DNA of 64,000 bases from Amulumruptor sp947039275 (GTDB taxonomy: Bacteria; Bacteroidota; Bacteroidia; Bacteroidales; Muribaculaceae), in the NCBI GenBank assembly GCA_947039275.1, contig CAMQYL010000012.1, forward strand, positions 1 through 64,000, in the 5' to 3' direction. Shown piece by piece: positions 24,736-33,748 of the stretch; the first letter of the stretch is position 1, and every line of letters begins with the position of its first letter. The notes beneath the pieces were generated by a model. That model made no database searches. It was not told the origin of the DNA and saw only the letters and a list, made by a program, of their open reading frames with translations. The translations under genes and the position numbers were made by a program.

Positions 24736-26882
24736 TTCTGAGGCAATCTTGATATGATTTTATCGACAAGCCGAGGCATCCATCGGCGTTTATAGTGGAA
24801 AATTATGGCGGACAGCAGCCATATCGTTATGAAATAGACAACTATAAAACGCCAATATGTGGCAGAAAAACCTTGCGTGTCAAAAAGCCGAGCTCCGAGT
24901 GTGTACATCAAGAAGCCGGGTTTGCTGTCTTGAAGCAGATAGCAACCCAGAGATGCCGCTCCGAGCAGATTGATGAGCTTATTGTGAAACGAGAAGCGTG
25001 TGAAGAAACATACGAAGAAAAATGCACTCAGATTAATCAGAAGCCCCTGCCGCTGATAAGGTGAAAAAAGTGACGTCTGCACGTCCGGTTCTTCGACTGA
25101 CGGGAGGTGCAGTATCCCTTGCATAGTCGCAAACAGTAGGAACCCGCCAATAAGCGCCCATGGGGAAAGGGTACTGAGACGCGGCTCCCGTACCATCCAC
25201 CATCCGATTACATAGAGCCATAGGAAATAAAACATGACATCAGCAGGATAGATGTAGTCGTAGTAATCGAATCCCCAGTAGTTATACATGTCATGGAGCG
25301 GATTCTGTCCCAGCCAGCCGCAGTAGATGCCTGCACACGTAAGCATGAGGACGAGAAGCCTCAATGACCGTAAGTCGAAGCGGCACAAACCTTTGTTGAC
25401 CAATGGGATAAGTGTAATCAGGAGCAGATATGCCTTGATAAACCAGTAGTGGCTGCTTCCGATAGGGAATACAAGGGATTTGACGAGGTCGGTGACAGTG
25501 TGGTATTCGGCTGCAGTCTTGCCGAGCAAAGCTATTGTCACGAGTGACAGGACGTTGAATAACAGGACTGTCAGCCATATATTGATTACCGATTTCCATG
25601 TAAGTCGCAATCCCATGACTCCCAGCAACATGACATATACAGACACGCAGCATGAATTTATGCCGAATATGATTATGCCCCATGCGTCGTATAATGCAAA
25701 ATCGGTGGCGGTCTTGGAGAATGTCAGGTGCTCGAGCAGTATCATCGACATGGCAAGAATGCGGGCAAGCTCGATAGAAGAATTGCGGCATGATGAGCGA
25801 GCCACAGTAGGCATCGGTGTGAGTGTAGCTGTGGGTGCTGTCGCGCGTAATGCCGGAAGCCGCCGGGCTATGAAGTCAGTAATCAGTAACAGCGGCTCGT
25901 ATATGAGCCATGCTATAATCGCGGCAAAAGCCGTGGTGGACAGGCATATTACTGCCATTGTCGCCAGATTGGCTTTCAGAGACAGTTCGGTGATGTCCAT
26001 CAGCCGTGTGGCGGCAGGACCCGTTATCAGCATAAATGTGCCGAGTATGGCAGTCGCGAGCCACGGAGGACCATTATAATCGCGTCGATGTCGTGTGGCA
26101 TATGCGAATAGTAACACTGAAACCGTCAGGCTGAATGCGTTGTTGGCATGTCCCGACGAAAACCAGTAGGTCCACGGTCCGCTCATCCAGTCATGAATGT
26201 AAATAGCCGCTCCGAGGGCTATGGTGCATGCTCCGCTGCCGATAAACAGCCAGCGAGAGGGAAACCGGTCAAGGACGTGCGTGCACCTAATGTAATATCC
26301 GGTAACGTATAGATATATAAGGTAATATAGATTCCAGTGCCACCATGCAAGATAGTTCTCTGCCATCCATCCGCACAGGATGACCGAGACTGTCAGGATG
26401 ATTACAAGGGCTTTTATCTGCGGTCGGTCAAGAGCAGCAAGCCCTCTGTTGATGAGCGGGGATAGTATAAGCAAAAAGAGATAGCCGTGTATCAGCCGAT
26501 ACGGCATCGATGATACCGGGAAGAATAGCATTGTCAGTGCTGTGGTCAGGAGGTTGTGGGGGCTGTCCGTAGCGGTATCCCATCCTGTTAAATGGGAGCC
26601 GGCAACAGAGACTAATGCGAAATTGACCGCATCGTATGACAATGCCACTAAAGCCAGCATTATCACGGACCGCCATGACAATCGCATGCCGCAGTATCCT
26701 ATACACAGACCGAGGAGATTTATGCCTATAGAGAGAATATTCTCGGCAAAAAGGATTGACGACTCTGAGGCATCCCAGCTCCCTCCGATGCTCACTACGG
26801 CATACATTGCTACCACCATCGTCACGGCGATAGCGGCTGTTACTGCAATGGATGCCTGTCTGAACGGTTGGGGAAGGGTCAT
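24714..26882 (-). CDS. Duplicated acyltransferase-3-like membrane protein
   Basis: A 722-residue protein built from two halves, each resembling a whole acyltransferase-3 (AT3) membrane domain of about 350 residues. The halves share landmarks: LGLCIGYCGMRLSWRSVIML against VMLLGVMGLRLTWKSVINIW, PVSSMPYRLIHGYLFLLILSPLINRGL against PIGSSHYWFIKAYLLLITLIPLVNKGL, and VILCGWMAENYLAWWHWNLY against GIYCGWLGQNPLHDMYNYWG. The second half keeps the AT3-type start IELARILAMSMILLEHLTFS. The first half lacks that Arg and His start entirely. AT3 proteins O-acetylate surface sugars, but here the activity is uncertain. It follows radA by 18 bp on the same strand. Confidence 0.75.
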   Translation of the reverse strand: MTLPQPFRQASIAVTAAIAVTMVVAMYAVVSIGGSWDASESSILFAENILSIGINLLGLCIGYCGMRLSWRSVIMLALVALSYDAVNFALVSVAGSHLTGWDTATDSPHNLLTTALTMLFFPVSSMPYRLIHGYLFLLILSPLINRGLAALDRPQIKALVIILTVSVILCGWMAENYLAWWHWNLYYLIYLYVTGYYIRCTHVLDRFPSRWLFIGSGACTIALGAAIYIHDWMSGPWTYWFSSGHANNAFSLTVSVLLFAYATRHRRDYNGPPWLATAILGTFMLITGPAATRLMDITELSLKANLATMAVICLSTTAFAAIIAWLIYEPLLLITDFIARRLPALRATAPTATLTPMPTVARSSCRNSSIELARILAMSMILLEHLTFSKTATDFALYDAWGIIIFGINSCCVSVYVMLLGVMGLRLTWKSVINIWLTVLLFNVLSLVTIALLGKTAAEYHTVTDLVKSLVFPIGSSHYWFIKAYLLLITLIPLVNKGLCRFDLRSLRLLVLMLTCAGIYCGWLGQNPLHDMYNYWGFDYYDYIYPADVMFYFLWLYVIGWWMVREPRLSTLSPWALIGGFLLFATMQGILHLPSVEEPDVQTSLFSPYQRQGLLINLSAFFFVCFFTRFSFHNKLINLLGAASLGCYLLQDSKPGFLMYTLGARLFDTQGFSATYWRFIVVYFITIWLLSAIIFHYKRRWMPRLVDKIISRLPQKWKKEIW

Positions 26883-26900
26883 TGGTGCAAGAGATGGTCG

Positions 26901-28265
26901 TCAGGTGAACAGTGCTTTGAATGCTTCTTCCACTTTAGACACTTCGATGCAGCGTATCTTCATCTTGGAAGTGTCCATCCCTTTGAGATTGCCGCGAGGA
27001 ATCAGGATGGTGGACATACCGAGCTTTTCGGCTTCAAGTATGCGCTGCTCTATGCGTGTCACCGGGCGTATCTCGCCTGAAAGCCCGATTTCCCCAGCCA
27101 TGCACATGTCACGGGGCACAGCAAGGTCTACGTTGCTTGACATTATGGCGGCTGTCACGGCAAGGTCAAGAGCCGGGTCGTTGACTTTGATACCTCCGGC
27201 GATATTGAGAAACACGTCTTTGGACGCAAGGTGGAAGCCCGCACGTTTTTCAAGCACGGCAAGGAGCATGTTCATGCGCTTGGAATCGAATCCTGTCACG
27301 GCTCGTTGCGGTGTGCCGTAGGCAGCTGTGGAAACCAGAGCCTGTACTTCGATCATGAATGGGCGGATGCCGTCGAGCGTCACGCCTATGGCTACTCCCG
27401 AGAGCTCTTCTTCCGAATGGCTCAGTAGCATTTCCGAGGGGTTGGCGACTTCGCGCAGACCGCGCTGGCACATCTCGTAGATGCCTAACTCCGATGTGCT
27501 GCCGAAGCGGTTTTTGATACTTCGGAGTATGCGGTACATGTAGTGCTTGTCGCCTTCGAAGTGTAGCACCACATCCACTATGTGCTCAAGCACTTTCGGT
27601 CCGGCTATGCTCCCCTCCTTGGTGATGTGACCGATGAGGAGCACCGGCACGCCTGATGTCTTGGCGTAGCGGAGCAGCCGGGCGGCGCATTCGCGCACCT
27701 GACTGACACTTCCAGCCGATGACTCTATGGTGTCGGAGGCTATGGTCTGGATTGAGTCGACCACGAGGAGCTGGGGCTTCACATGGTCGATGTGGTCCAT
27801 GATGGTTTCCAGAGAGGTCTCGCACACGATGTAACAGTTTTCGCTTAGACGTCCGAGGCGTTCGGCGCGCATTTTGAGCTGGGCTGCGCTTTCCTCTCCG
27901 GAGACGTAAAGGATGCGGCGGCTCTTGATGGAGAGCACGTTTTGCAACACGAGGGTGGACTTGCCGATGCCCGGTTCGCCGCCTATCAGCACCATGGAGC
28001 CTGTCACCAGTCCGCCTCCGAGCACACGGTTAAGCTCGTCGGAGGGCATATGTATGCGCTCCTCGTCGCTGCGTGGGATGTCGGAGACTCTGACAGGACG
28101 GCTTTTGAGCTCGCGGGAAGCTAACGGAGCCTTGGATGAAGTGGGGGATACGCGTTCTTCAACCATGGTGTTCCATTGCCCGCACTGGGAGCACCGTCCT
28201 TCCCATTTAGGCGATTCGGCACCGCATTCGGTGCAAAACCATGCAGTCTTGATTTTCTTTGCCAT
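26901..28265 (-). CDS. radA: DNA repair protein RadA
   Basis: A 454-residue protein from MAKKIKTAWFCTECGAESPK. Seventeen further open codons precede it but include the promoter. RadA promotes branch migration of recombination intermediates. Visible: the N-terminal zinc finger (CTECG...CSQCG), Walker A (GGEPGIGKSTLVLQ), the Walker B segment LLVVDSIQT, the RadA-specific KNRFGS motif, and a C-terminal Lon-protease-like domain (about residues 285-454). It may be co-transcribed with the acyltransferase-like gene 18 bp downstream. Confidence 0.96.
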   Translation of the reverse strand: MAKKIKTAWFCTECGAESPKWEGRCSQCGQWNTMVEERVSPTSSKAPLASRELKSRPVRVSDIPRSDEERIHMPSDELNRVLGGGLVTGSMVLIGGEPGIGKSTLVLQNVLSIKSRRILYVSGEESAAQLKMRAERLGRLSENCYIVCETSLETIMDHIDHVKPQLLVVDSIQTIASDTIESSAGSVSQVRECAARLLRYAKTSGVPVLLIGHITKEGSIAGPKVLEHIVDVVLHFEGDKHYMYRILRSIKNRFGSTSELGIYEMCQRGLREVANPSEMLLSHSEEELSGVAIGVTLDGIRPFMIEVQALVSTAAYGTPQRAVTGFDSKRMNMLLAVLEKRAGFHLASKDVFLNIAGGIKVNDPALDLAVTAAIMSSNVDLAVPRDMCMAGEIGLSGEIRPVTRIEQRILEAEKLGMSTILIPRGNLKGMDTSKMKIRCIEVSKVEEAFKALFT

Positions 28266-28272
28266 AGCTTTA

Positions 28273-28280
28273 CAAAGATA
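28273..28280 (-). promoter_or_regulatory. -7 promoter box of radA
   Basis: TATCTTTG on the minus strand, 7 bp before the radA ATG at 28265. This decides the start and predicts an almost leaderless mRNA. Confidence 0.6.
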
Positions 28281-28301
28281 GCGAATATGTGGGAAAAGAT
28301 G

Positions 28302-28309
28302 TAACTTTG
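28302..28309 (+). promoter_or_regulatory. -7 promoter box of the formate/nitrite-type channel gene
   Basis: TAACTTTG, 19 bp before the ATG at 28329, divergent from the radA box 21 bp away. Confidence 0.6.
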
Positions 28310-28328
28310 CTGGCAAATTCCAGTCATT

Positions 28329-29093
28329 ATGAAATCACAGCAGCAGATTATATGTGACCTTGTCGGTGTCGGCTCGGCTAAAGTCGCTTATACACCCGTG
28401 GAGAAATTTGTCCGCACGGTCATGGCAGGTGCGTTTATAGCTTTGGGCGGCATTTTGTCAATTGTCGCCTCGGCTGGTTTTGCCGATAATCCTTCGGCTC
28501 AGAAGGTGATGTCGGGTCTGACGTTCCCTATCGGACTGTTGCTTACGGTGGTGTTTGGGGCGGAGCTGTTCACTGGTAATTGTGCCGTGCTCATGCCTGG
28601 TGCGCTCCAGGGCAGATTGTCTATCGGTCAGGTCGCTAAAAATCTTGCCGTGGTATGGGTTGGAAACTTTGTAGGGGCTTTGTTGATTGTAGGTTTGATG
28701 GTGATCGGAAGCGGTCTGCTTGATGCCGATCCGTTTTCGGCTGTGATAATAAAGCTGGTGGACGCGAAGATGTCCTTGTTGCCTATGACCGCCTTTTGGC
28801 GCGGCATAGGGTGCAACTGGCTCGTCTGCCTTGCCATATGGCTTGCTCTGACCTCCGATGGTATTGTGGGTAAAGCTGTGGGCTGCTGGATCCCTGTTGC
28901 TGCATTTGTTATATTGGGTCTGGAGCACTCTGTTGCCAACATGTTTTTCATCCCTGCCGGCATGTATGTGTCCGGATTGTGGGATTGGAGCGGTCTGGTC
29001 TGCAATCTTCTCCCCGTTACTCTCGGCAATATCGTAGGTGGCTCGCTTTTTGTAGGCTGTCTCTATGCATGGCTCTATCGTTCTGACATCTGA
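28329..29093 (+). CDS. Formate/nitrite transporter family channel
   Basis: A 254-residue protein with six membrane helices, the size and layout of FNT channels (FocA, NirC, HSC). Landmarks: an early segment GAFIALGGILSIVASAGFAD, FGAELFTGNCAVLMPGALQG between helices 2 and 3, the conserved WVGNFVGALLIVG, the channel-lining GIGCNWLVCLAIWLALTSDG, and LEHSVANMFFIPAGMY. In this family the anion may be formate, nitrite or hydrosulfide; the sequence does not settle which. It is divergent from radA. Confidence 0.93.
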   Translation: MKSQQQIICDLVGVGSAKVAYTPVEKFVRTVMAGAFIALGGILSIVASAGFADNPSAQKVMSGLTFPIGLLLTVVFGAELFTGNCAVLMPGALQGRLSIGQVAKNLAVVWVGNFVGALLIVGLMVIGSGLLDADPFSAVIIKLVDAKMSLLPMTAFWRGIGCNWLVCLAIWLALTSDGIVGKAVGCWIPVAAFVILGLEHSVANMFFIPAGMYVSGLWDWSGLVCNLLPVTLGNIVGGSLFVGCLYAWLYRSDI

Positions 29094-29102
29094 TAAAGAC
29101 GC

Positions 29103-29377
29103 CTACTTGTCGTCATAATGCCCCTCGACTTCGATGATCATGACGCACACGGTGTTGTCATATATGTCATAGATGACACGGTCATGGGCAGTCAATCTGC
29201 GTGAGTATGCACATCGTTGCCTCCTTTGAGAGGTTCGGGATGCCCAATGCCAGTGCGTGGATGTTGGGTGATATCTTGGAGTATATTGGTCAGTTTCTTG
29301 AAAACCAACGGATTTGACTTCTTCCACTTACCCATGGTTTTCAGTGCCTTGGGATCAAAAGAGATAGAATAGCGCAT
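29103..29377 (-). pseudogene. Frameshifted YoeB/Txe-type mRNA interferase toxin
   Basis: The first frame (29377 down to a stop at 29192) reads MRYSISFDPKALKTMGKWKK through to HPEPLKGGN. The other half of a YoeB-type toxin, AYSRRLTAHDRVIYDIYDNT and beyond to the stop at 29103, is in a different frame. The break lies near 29205-29218. Adding one base there restores the normal spacing of five residues between LKG and YSRR seen in YoeB proteins, so a one-base loss is the simplest explanation. The start overlaps the antitoxin stop by one base (TAATG). A sequencing error cannot be ruled out. Confidence 0.75.
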
Positions 29378-29628
29378 TACAAAGAATTTAAGAGGTCATT
29401 TAGCTCCTCTGCTGTATGGCATGTTGTGCAATTCCCTCTATTGTAGTTCTGGCGAGCTTCATTAATGCGGCTTTGCAGTTCGGGCGTGATTGTGAGGTCG
29501 TCATCGTTGACGGGGATGAGGGCGTAGGTCTGGCGTTTGCGGCGGATAAGGACGCGTTCACCGGCATCAACCTTGTCAAATGATGATGCCATATTACTGC
29601 GGAAATCTCTGACTGTGAGTGTGTACAT
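29377..29628 (-). CDS. Type II antitoxin, Phd/YefM family
   Basis: An 83-residue protein from MYTLTVRDFRSNMASSFDKV, an N-terminal DNA-binding fold typical of YefM/Phd. Next comes GERVLIRRKRQTYALIPVND, and a C-terminal tail that would wrap the toxin (AEELNDLLNSL). Twenty-eight further open codons upstream are rejected because they run through the promoter and operator. The partner toxin directly downstream is frameshifted. Expression is probably autoregulated through the inverted repeat at 29685-29716. Confidence 0.88.
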   Translation of the reverse strand: MYTLTVRDFRSNMASSFDKVDAGERVLIRRKRQTYALIPVNDDDLTITPELQSRINEARQNYNRGNCTTCHTAEELNDLLNSL

Positions 29629-29655
29629 GGTGCTTATGTGTTTCTGACGTTTTCG

Positions 29656-29663
29656 CAAATATA
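29656..29663 (-). promoter_or_regulatory. -7 promoter box of the antitoxin gene
   Basis: TATATTTG on the minus strand, 27 bp before the ATG at 29628, with the operator-like inverted repeat 21 bp upstream of it. Confidence 0.55.
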
Positions 29664-29684
29664 ACGGTTTCTTTGTAATATAAC

Positions 29685-29716
29685 AAATATGTGTACACAA
29701 AAGCGTGCACATATTT
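29685..29716. promoter_or_regulatory. Operator-like inverted repeat of the antitoxin operon
   Basis: AAATATGTGTAC (29685-29696) and GTGCACATATTT (29705-29716) are inverted with one mismatch. They lie where the -33 region of the antitoxin promoter would be. Antitoxins of this family bind such palindromes, so autoregulation is the likely role (inference). Confidence 0.6.
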
Positions 29717-29718
29717 GA

Positions 29719-29762
29719 ATATAAATAAAAAAAGATGATGAAGCGGATGGCTTCATCATCTT
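29719..29762 (-). terminator. Rho-independent terminator of tRNA-Pro
   Basis: A 13-bp perfect stem, AAGATGATGAAGC (29732-29744) with its complement at 29750-29762. On the minus strand it is followed by a run of T residues (complement of 29725-29733). Confidence 0.88.
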
Positions 29763-29776
29763 CAAGCTTTTGTTGT

Positions 29777-29853
29777 TGGTCGGGGTGACTAGACTCGAAC
29801 TAGCGACCTCACGCCCCCCAGACGCGTACTCTAACCAACTGAGCTACACCCCG
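29777..29853 (-). tRNA. tRNA-Pro(GGG)
   Basis: Minus strand. Acceptor strands CGGGGTG and CACCCCG pair fully. The anticodon loop CTGGGGG has anticodon GGG. The T-loop is TTCGAGT, the discriminator is A, and CCA is encoded (29777-29779). A TACCTTTG box (29875-29882, minus) lies 21 bp upstream and a strong terminator follows, so the gene is a single transcription unit. Confidence 0.95.
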
Positions 29854-29874
29854 ATTTGATTTTCAAAAGCGATG

Positions 29875-29882
29875 CAAAGGTA
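29875..29882 (-). promoter_or_regulatory. -7 promoter box of tRNA-Pro
   Basis: TACCTTTG on the minus strand, 21 bp before the tRNA 5' end. Confidence 0.6.
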
Positions 29883-29931
29883 AGGAGTTTTGGGGAATGA
29901 TGCAATACTTTGCGCCAAAAATTATCACATT

Positions 29932-32900
29932 TTAACAGATGCGAGGTGCTATGAAGTGGCTCATGCGTTCTGCCGGGATGTCTCGACGACGTGTGTAATC
30001 ATCAAACTGCTCGGGTGATATGTCTCCTATGCTGAAATAGCGGGCATCATCGCGGATGATGAAAAATCCAGTCGTAGTGGCTTGCGGATAGAGCGCTCCG
30101 TTTTCGGTGTAAGTGATGCCTAATGAGTCGTAATCAAGCAGTTTGTCAGCCTCAAAGATGAGAGACTGGTCGGGCATTGACTGGTAGCCGATGGCTGGAC
30201 GGATGCCGCGGCCGCCGGAGATGCGCTGGTGGAGCATCTCGGTGGCGGCTTCGGCGAGTCGGTCGGCTATGGACTGATGTAACATTGCTGAGAACTCATC
30301 GCCGGAAGCCCGTCGCGATTCTATGCGCTCTTGTATCTCTGGACCTACTGTGCATGTGAAGAATGTCAGACGGTCAGGGTATGTGATGCTGTCTGTAGCC
30401 TCGGCTACGAAGTCAGCCAATGCCAGCCTCGGTTGTCCGCCGGCATCAGTCTGCTGGCGGAGTGTCGGAAACACTACTTCCTCGCTGTCTGTTTGTATGG
30501 CTATGTCGTTTCCTCTCGAGCCTGCGGCATGTGTGGCGGTGCGTACGGTGATTCCTTGCGGGAATTTCTCGGATAGGGTGTCAAGCAGCCGGTTTGCCTC
30601 CTTTATGAGCTGCATGGCTTCCGCCCCTTTCTTGCGTTTCTCTTCTGGCAGCGATGCAAGCCACTGGGCGCGGCAGTGGTCGCAGCCTTTGATGTCGGTC
30701 ATTGAGGCGAGGGATGCATCCAGACCCCACGCTATCAGGAATGCGCGCCAGTTGATGTAACTGCGCACTTCGGATATGGGCACATGGCGTGTTTCTGTGC
30801 CAACGGGGAGGGGAGATGACTGGCTGCCGTCGGTGGGTGCTGGTTGTCGCAGGTTGTTTGCCTGCTGGAAAGACAGCAAGGGCGACGAGGGTGCGTCATG
30901 GTCGTGTCGCAGATTCTCCTGTCGGGCTTGAAGTTGGCGGATGGCTTCCTGACGTGTGGCAGGGTTGAGCCATTGGCGTGCTACGCCTGGGAGCTGGGCG
31001 GCATCGACGGTGTGAAACACTTGTCCGCTGTATCCTGGGGCTATGCGCACCGCTGTGTGTATGGCGGATGTGGCAGCTCCGCCCACAAACAGTGGTATCC
31101 GCAGCCCTTCGCGCTCCATCAGGGCGGCAAATTCCTGCATCTCGTGGAGCGAGGGGGTGATGAGTCCGCTCAGACCTATCATGTCGGCTTTGAAGTCTCG
31201 GGCATGGGCGAGGATGGTCTCTGCCGGGACCATCACGCCGAGGTCGTCGACCTTGAAACCGTTGCAGCGAAGTATGATTGCCACTATGTTTTTGCCTATG
31301 TCGTGAACGTCGCCTTTGACGGTAGCGAGCACCACACGTGGAGCGTCAGACTGGGCGGCGTCACCTGAAGCAGAGGACTGTTCGATGTAAGGGGTCAGCC
31401 ATTTGACAGCCTCTTTCATGGCTCCGGCACTCTTGACCACCTGAGGCAAGAAAATGCGGCCGTCGGCAAACAGCCTGCCTACTTCGTTCATGCCCGACAT
31501 CAGACTGCCGTCCACGATTTCCATGGCTGACTTGCCGGCATCTATCTCGCTCTGGAGCAGAGCCTCTATGCCCTCGTGCCGTCCGCGCACTATCATCTCG
31601 GCTATACGCTCCGATGCGGATTTGGTGGCGGAGGGGTTTGGGGATGCCTTGGCAGGCTCAGGCTTGGTGGCAGCGAGTATCTCCCCGGCGAGGTCTACAA
31701 GGCGGTCTACGGCATCGGATGAGTCATTAAGCAATACATGGTCAACGGCCTCGATGAGCTGAGGGTCGAAATCTTCGCTCTTTTTCATGGCTGACGGATT
31801 GACGATGCCCATATCCAGACCCTCGGCTAGGGTTATGAATCGCGTGTGCATCGCTTCGCGGACTGTGTTGTTGCCGCGGAATGAAAACGACAGGTTGCTT
31901 ATGCCTCCGCTGACATGCACACCGGGCATTTCTGCCTTGATGTACTTGCTGGCTTCGATGAAAGCCCTGCCGAAATCGTTGTGGGCTTCTATGCCTGTGG
32001 CAACGGCAAGCACATTGGGGTCGAATATGATGTCGCATGGATGTAACGCGGCTTTGTTGACGAGCAGGTCGTACTGGCGGCGCACGACCTCCATCTTGCG
32101 CTCGTATGTATCAGCCTGCCCTGTCTCATCCATTGCCATCACCACTACGGCGCATCCCATGTCGCGTATCTCGCGGGCTCGGAGCAGAAATGTCTCTTCT
32201 CCCTCTTTGAGCGATATGGAGTTGACGATGCCGCGTCCGCGCAGATGCTTCATGCCTTCGGCTATCGCTGCCCAGTTGCTGGAGTCTATCATGACGGGGG
32301 CGGTGGATGTCACGCTGTCGGAGGCGAGGAGTTCAAGGAACCGAGCCATTTCGGCAGGTGCATCAAGCATGGCGTCGTCGACATTGACATCGATGACGGC
32401 TGCCCCGGCATGAATCTGTGAGCGTGCTATGTCTATCGCCTCGTCAAGTTTTCCCTCCTTGACGAGACGCAGGAATTTGCGGCTTCCAGCCACGTTGCAT
32501 CTCTCCCCGATTTTTACGAAATCGCCGCCCGTGGCGAGTATGTCGGTCAGTTCAAGCCCTGCGAGCCTCATATGGTCATCGGGGGTAGGGATGGGACGCG
32601 GCGTGGCATCGGCTGCCAGAGCGGCAAGCGCGCGGATATGGGCTGGGGTAGTGCCGCAGCATCCGCCTACGATATTGAGCATCCGTGCATCAAGCAGCAG
32701 ACGGATGGCGTCTGCCATCTTCTCCGGAGTTTCGTCATATCCGCCTGACTCGTTGGGCAGTCCGGCGTTAGGGTAGAAGCTCACGGCACAGGGGATGGCA
32801 TTGAGCTGCTTAATATACGGGATGAGCTGGTCGGCGCCGAAGCCGCAGTTGAGACCTATGGACAGGGGCTGTGCGTGTGCCACCGAAGCGACGAATGCCA

Positions 32901-33618
32901 TCAGTGTCTGTCCGGCTAGTGTGCGCCCGTTTTCGGTCAGGGTGGCTGATATCATAATGGGCACTCTGCGACCTGAGGCTTTCATGGACTGTATGGCGGC
33001 GTATATCGCTGCTTTGACGTTGAGTGTGTCAAAACAGGTCTCGAACAGCAGGGCATCAACGCCTGCATCGATGAGTGCCGCGGTCTGCTGGCGGTAGGCT
33101 TCGGTGAGCGTGTCCCATGTCAGAGGGTCGGCATCGCCGAGACTTGCAGCCATTGACAGGGATTTGTTGGTCGGTCCGATGCTGGCTGCCACCCATCTGA
33201 CGGCTCCGGGATGGCTTGTGCAGAACTCGTCCACCGCCTCCCGCGCTACCTTGACGGCGGCGCGGTTAATCACGTCCACATGTTCCTCTAATCCGTATTC
33301 TGCCAGTGACAGACTGTTGGAGCTGAACGTGTTGGCGCATATTATATCGGCACCGGCATCAAGATATGCCTTGTGGATGTCGCGGATTACAGCCGGAGCG
33401 GTTACCGACAGCACATCGTTGCATCCGGCGAGGTTGCATGAGTGGGATGCGAATTCTTCACCTCTGAAGTCGGCTTCCGTCAAGCCGTATGACTGTATCA
33501 TAGTGCCCATGGCACCGTCGAGCACAAGCACTCTGTGGGTGACGGCTTCGGCAAGCAGTGCGCTGTTGCCGTCGTAGTGCATCTGTCTTATGTCCTGTAG
33601 ATTATCTGTGGTTGCCAT
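29932..33618 (-). CDS. metH: Cobalamin-dependent methionine synthase
   Basis: A 1228-residue cytosolic enzyme that makes methionine from homocysteine and methyltetrahydrofolate via cobalamin. Domains in order: homocysteine-binding (about 20-335, LVLDGAMGTMIQ, zinc ligands in GLNCGFG and VGGCCGTTP); pterin-binding (about 355-620, FVKIGERCNVAGSRKF, INVDDAMLDA); cobalamin cap and binding (about 670-900, with DVHDIGKNIV, whose His would be the lower ligand); and SAM-binding reactivation (about 960-1228, RPAIGYQSMPDQS). All four modules are complete. The promoter box (33650-33657) is about 30 bp upstream. There is no room for a B12 riboswitch in that leader. Confidence 0.97.
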   Translation of the reverse strand: MATTDNLQDIRQMHYDGNSALLAEAVTHRVLVLDGAMGTMIQSYGLTEADFRGEEFASHSCNLAGCNDVLSVTAPAVIRDIHKAYLDAGADIICANTFSSNSLSLAEYGLEEHVDVINRAAVKVAREAVDEFCTSHPGAVRWVAASIGPTNKSLSMAASLGDADPLTWDTLTEAYRQQTAALIDAGVDALLFETCFDTLNVKAAIYAAIQSMKASGRRVPIMISATLTENGRTLAGQTLMAFVASVAHAQPLSIGLNCGFGADQLIPYIKQLNAIPCAVSFYPNAGLPNESGGYDETPEKMADAIRLLLDARMLNIVGGCCGTTPAHIRALAALAADATPRPIPTPDDHMRLAGLELTDILATGGDFVKIGERCNVAGSRKFLRLVKEGKLDEAIDIARSQIHAGAAVIDVNVDDAMLDAPAEMARFLELLASDSVTSTAPVMIDSSNWAAIAEGMKHLRGRGIVNSISLKEGEETFLLRAREIRDMGCAVVVMAMDETGQADTYERKMEVVRRQYDLLVNKAALHPCDIIFDPNVLAVATGIEAHNDFGRAFIEASKYIKAEMPGVHVSGGISNLSFSFRGNNTVREAMHTRFITLAEGLDMGIVNPSAMKKSEDFDPQLIEAVDHVLLNDSSDAVDRLVDLAGEILAATKPEPAKASPNPSATKSASERIAEMIVRGRHEGIEALLQSEIDAGKSAMEIVDGSLMSGMNEVGRLFADGRIFLPQVVKSAGAMKEAVKWLTPYIEQSSASGDAAQSDAPRVVLATVKGDVHDIGKNIVAIILRCNGFKVDDLGVMVPAETILAHARDFKADMIGLSGLITPSLHEMQEFAALMEREGLRIPLFVGGAATSAIHTAVRIAPGYSGQVFHTVDAAQLPGVARQWLNPATRQEAIRQLQARQENLRHDHDAPSSPLLSFQQANNLRQPAPTDGSQSSPLPVGTETRHVPISEVRSYINWRAFLIAWGLDASLASMTDIKGCDHCRAQWLASLPEEKRKKGAEAMQLIKEANRLLDTLSEKFPQGITVRTATHAAGSRGNDIAIQTDSEEVVFPTLRQQTDAGGQPRLALADFVAEATDSITYPDRLTFFTCTVGPEIQERIESRRASGDEFSAMLHQSIADRLAEAATEMLHQRISGGRGIRPAIGYQSMPDQSLIFEADKLLDYDSLGITYTENGALYPQATTTGFFIIRDDARYFSIGDISPEQFDDYTRRRDIPAERMSHFIAPRIC

Positions 33619-33649
33619 ATGCTTGGTTGGGTGGTGGTTGATGTGTGTG

Positions 33650-33657
33650 CAAAGTTA
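33650..33657 (-). promoter_or_regulatory. -7 promoter box of metH
   Basis: TAACTTTG on the minus strand, 31 bp before the metH ATG. It starts directly after the T-tail of the amt terminator. Confidence 0.6.
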
Positions 33658-33697
33658 CTAAAAAATGTCCCTACACATCGTCGTGCAGGGACATTTC
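33658..33697 (-). terminator. Rho-independent terminator of amt
   Basis: AAATGTCCCT (33663-33672) pairs with AGGGACATTT (33687-33696), a perfect 10-bp stem. On the minus strand the stem is followed by TTTTTT. Its arms share the GTCCCT/AGGGAC sequence of the REP elements, so it may derive from one, but it lacks their internal palindromes. Confidence 0.8.
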
Positions 33698-33748
33698 TCC
33701 TCATTTATATAACATTTTATACACACATCAGTGACTGTCCGTTAATTT

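Noticed and set aside
33663..33696. A further REP element at the amt terminator
   Set aside because: It shares AGGGAC arms but lacks GTAG-plus-hairpin structure in each arm, so it is listed as a terminator only.
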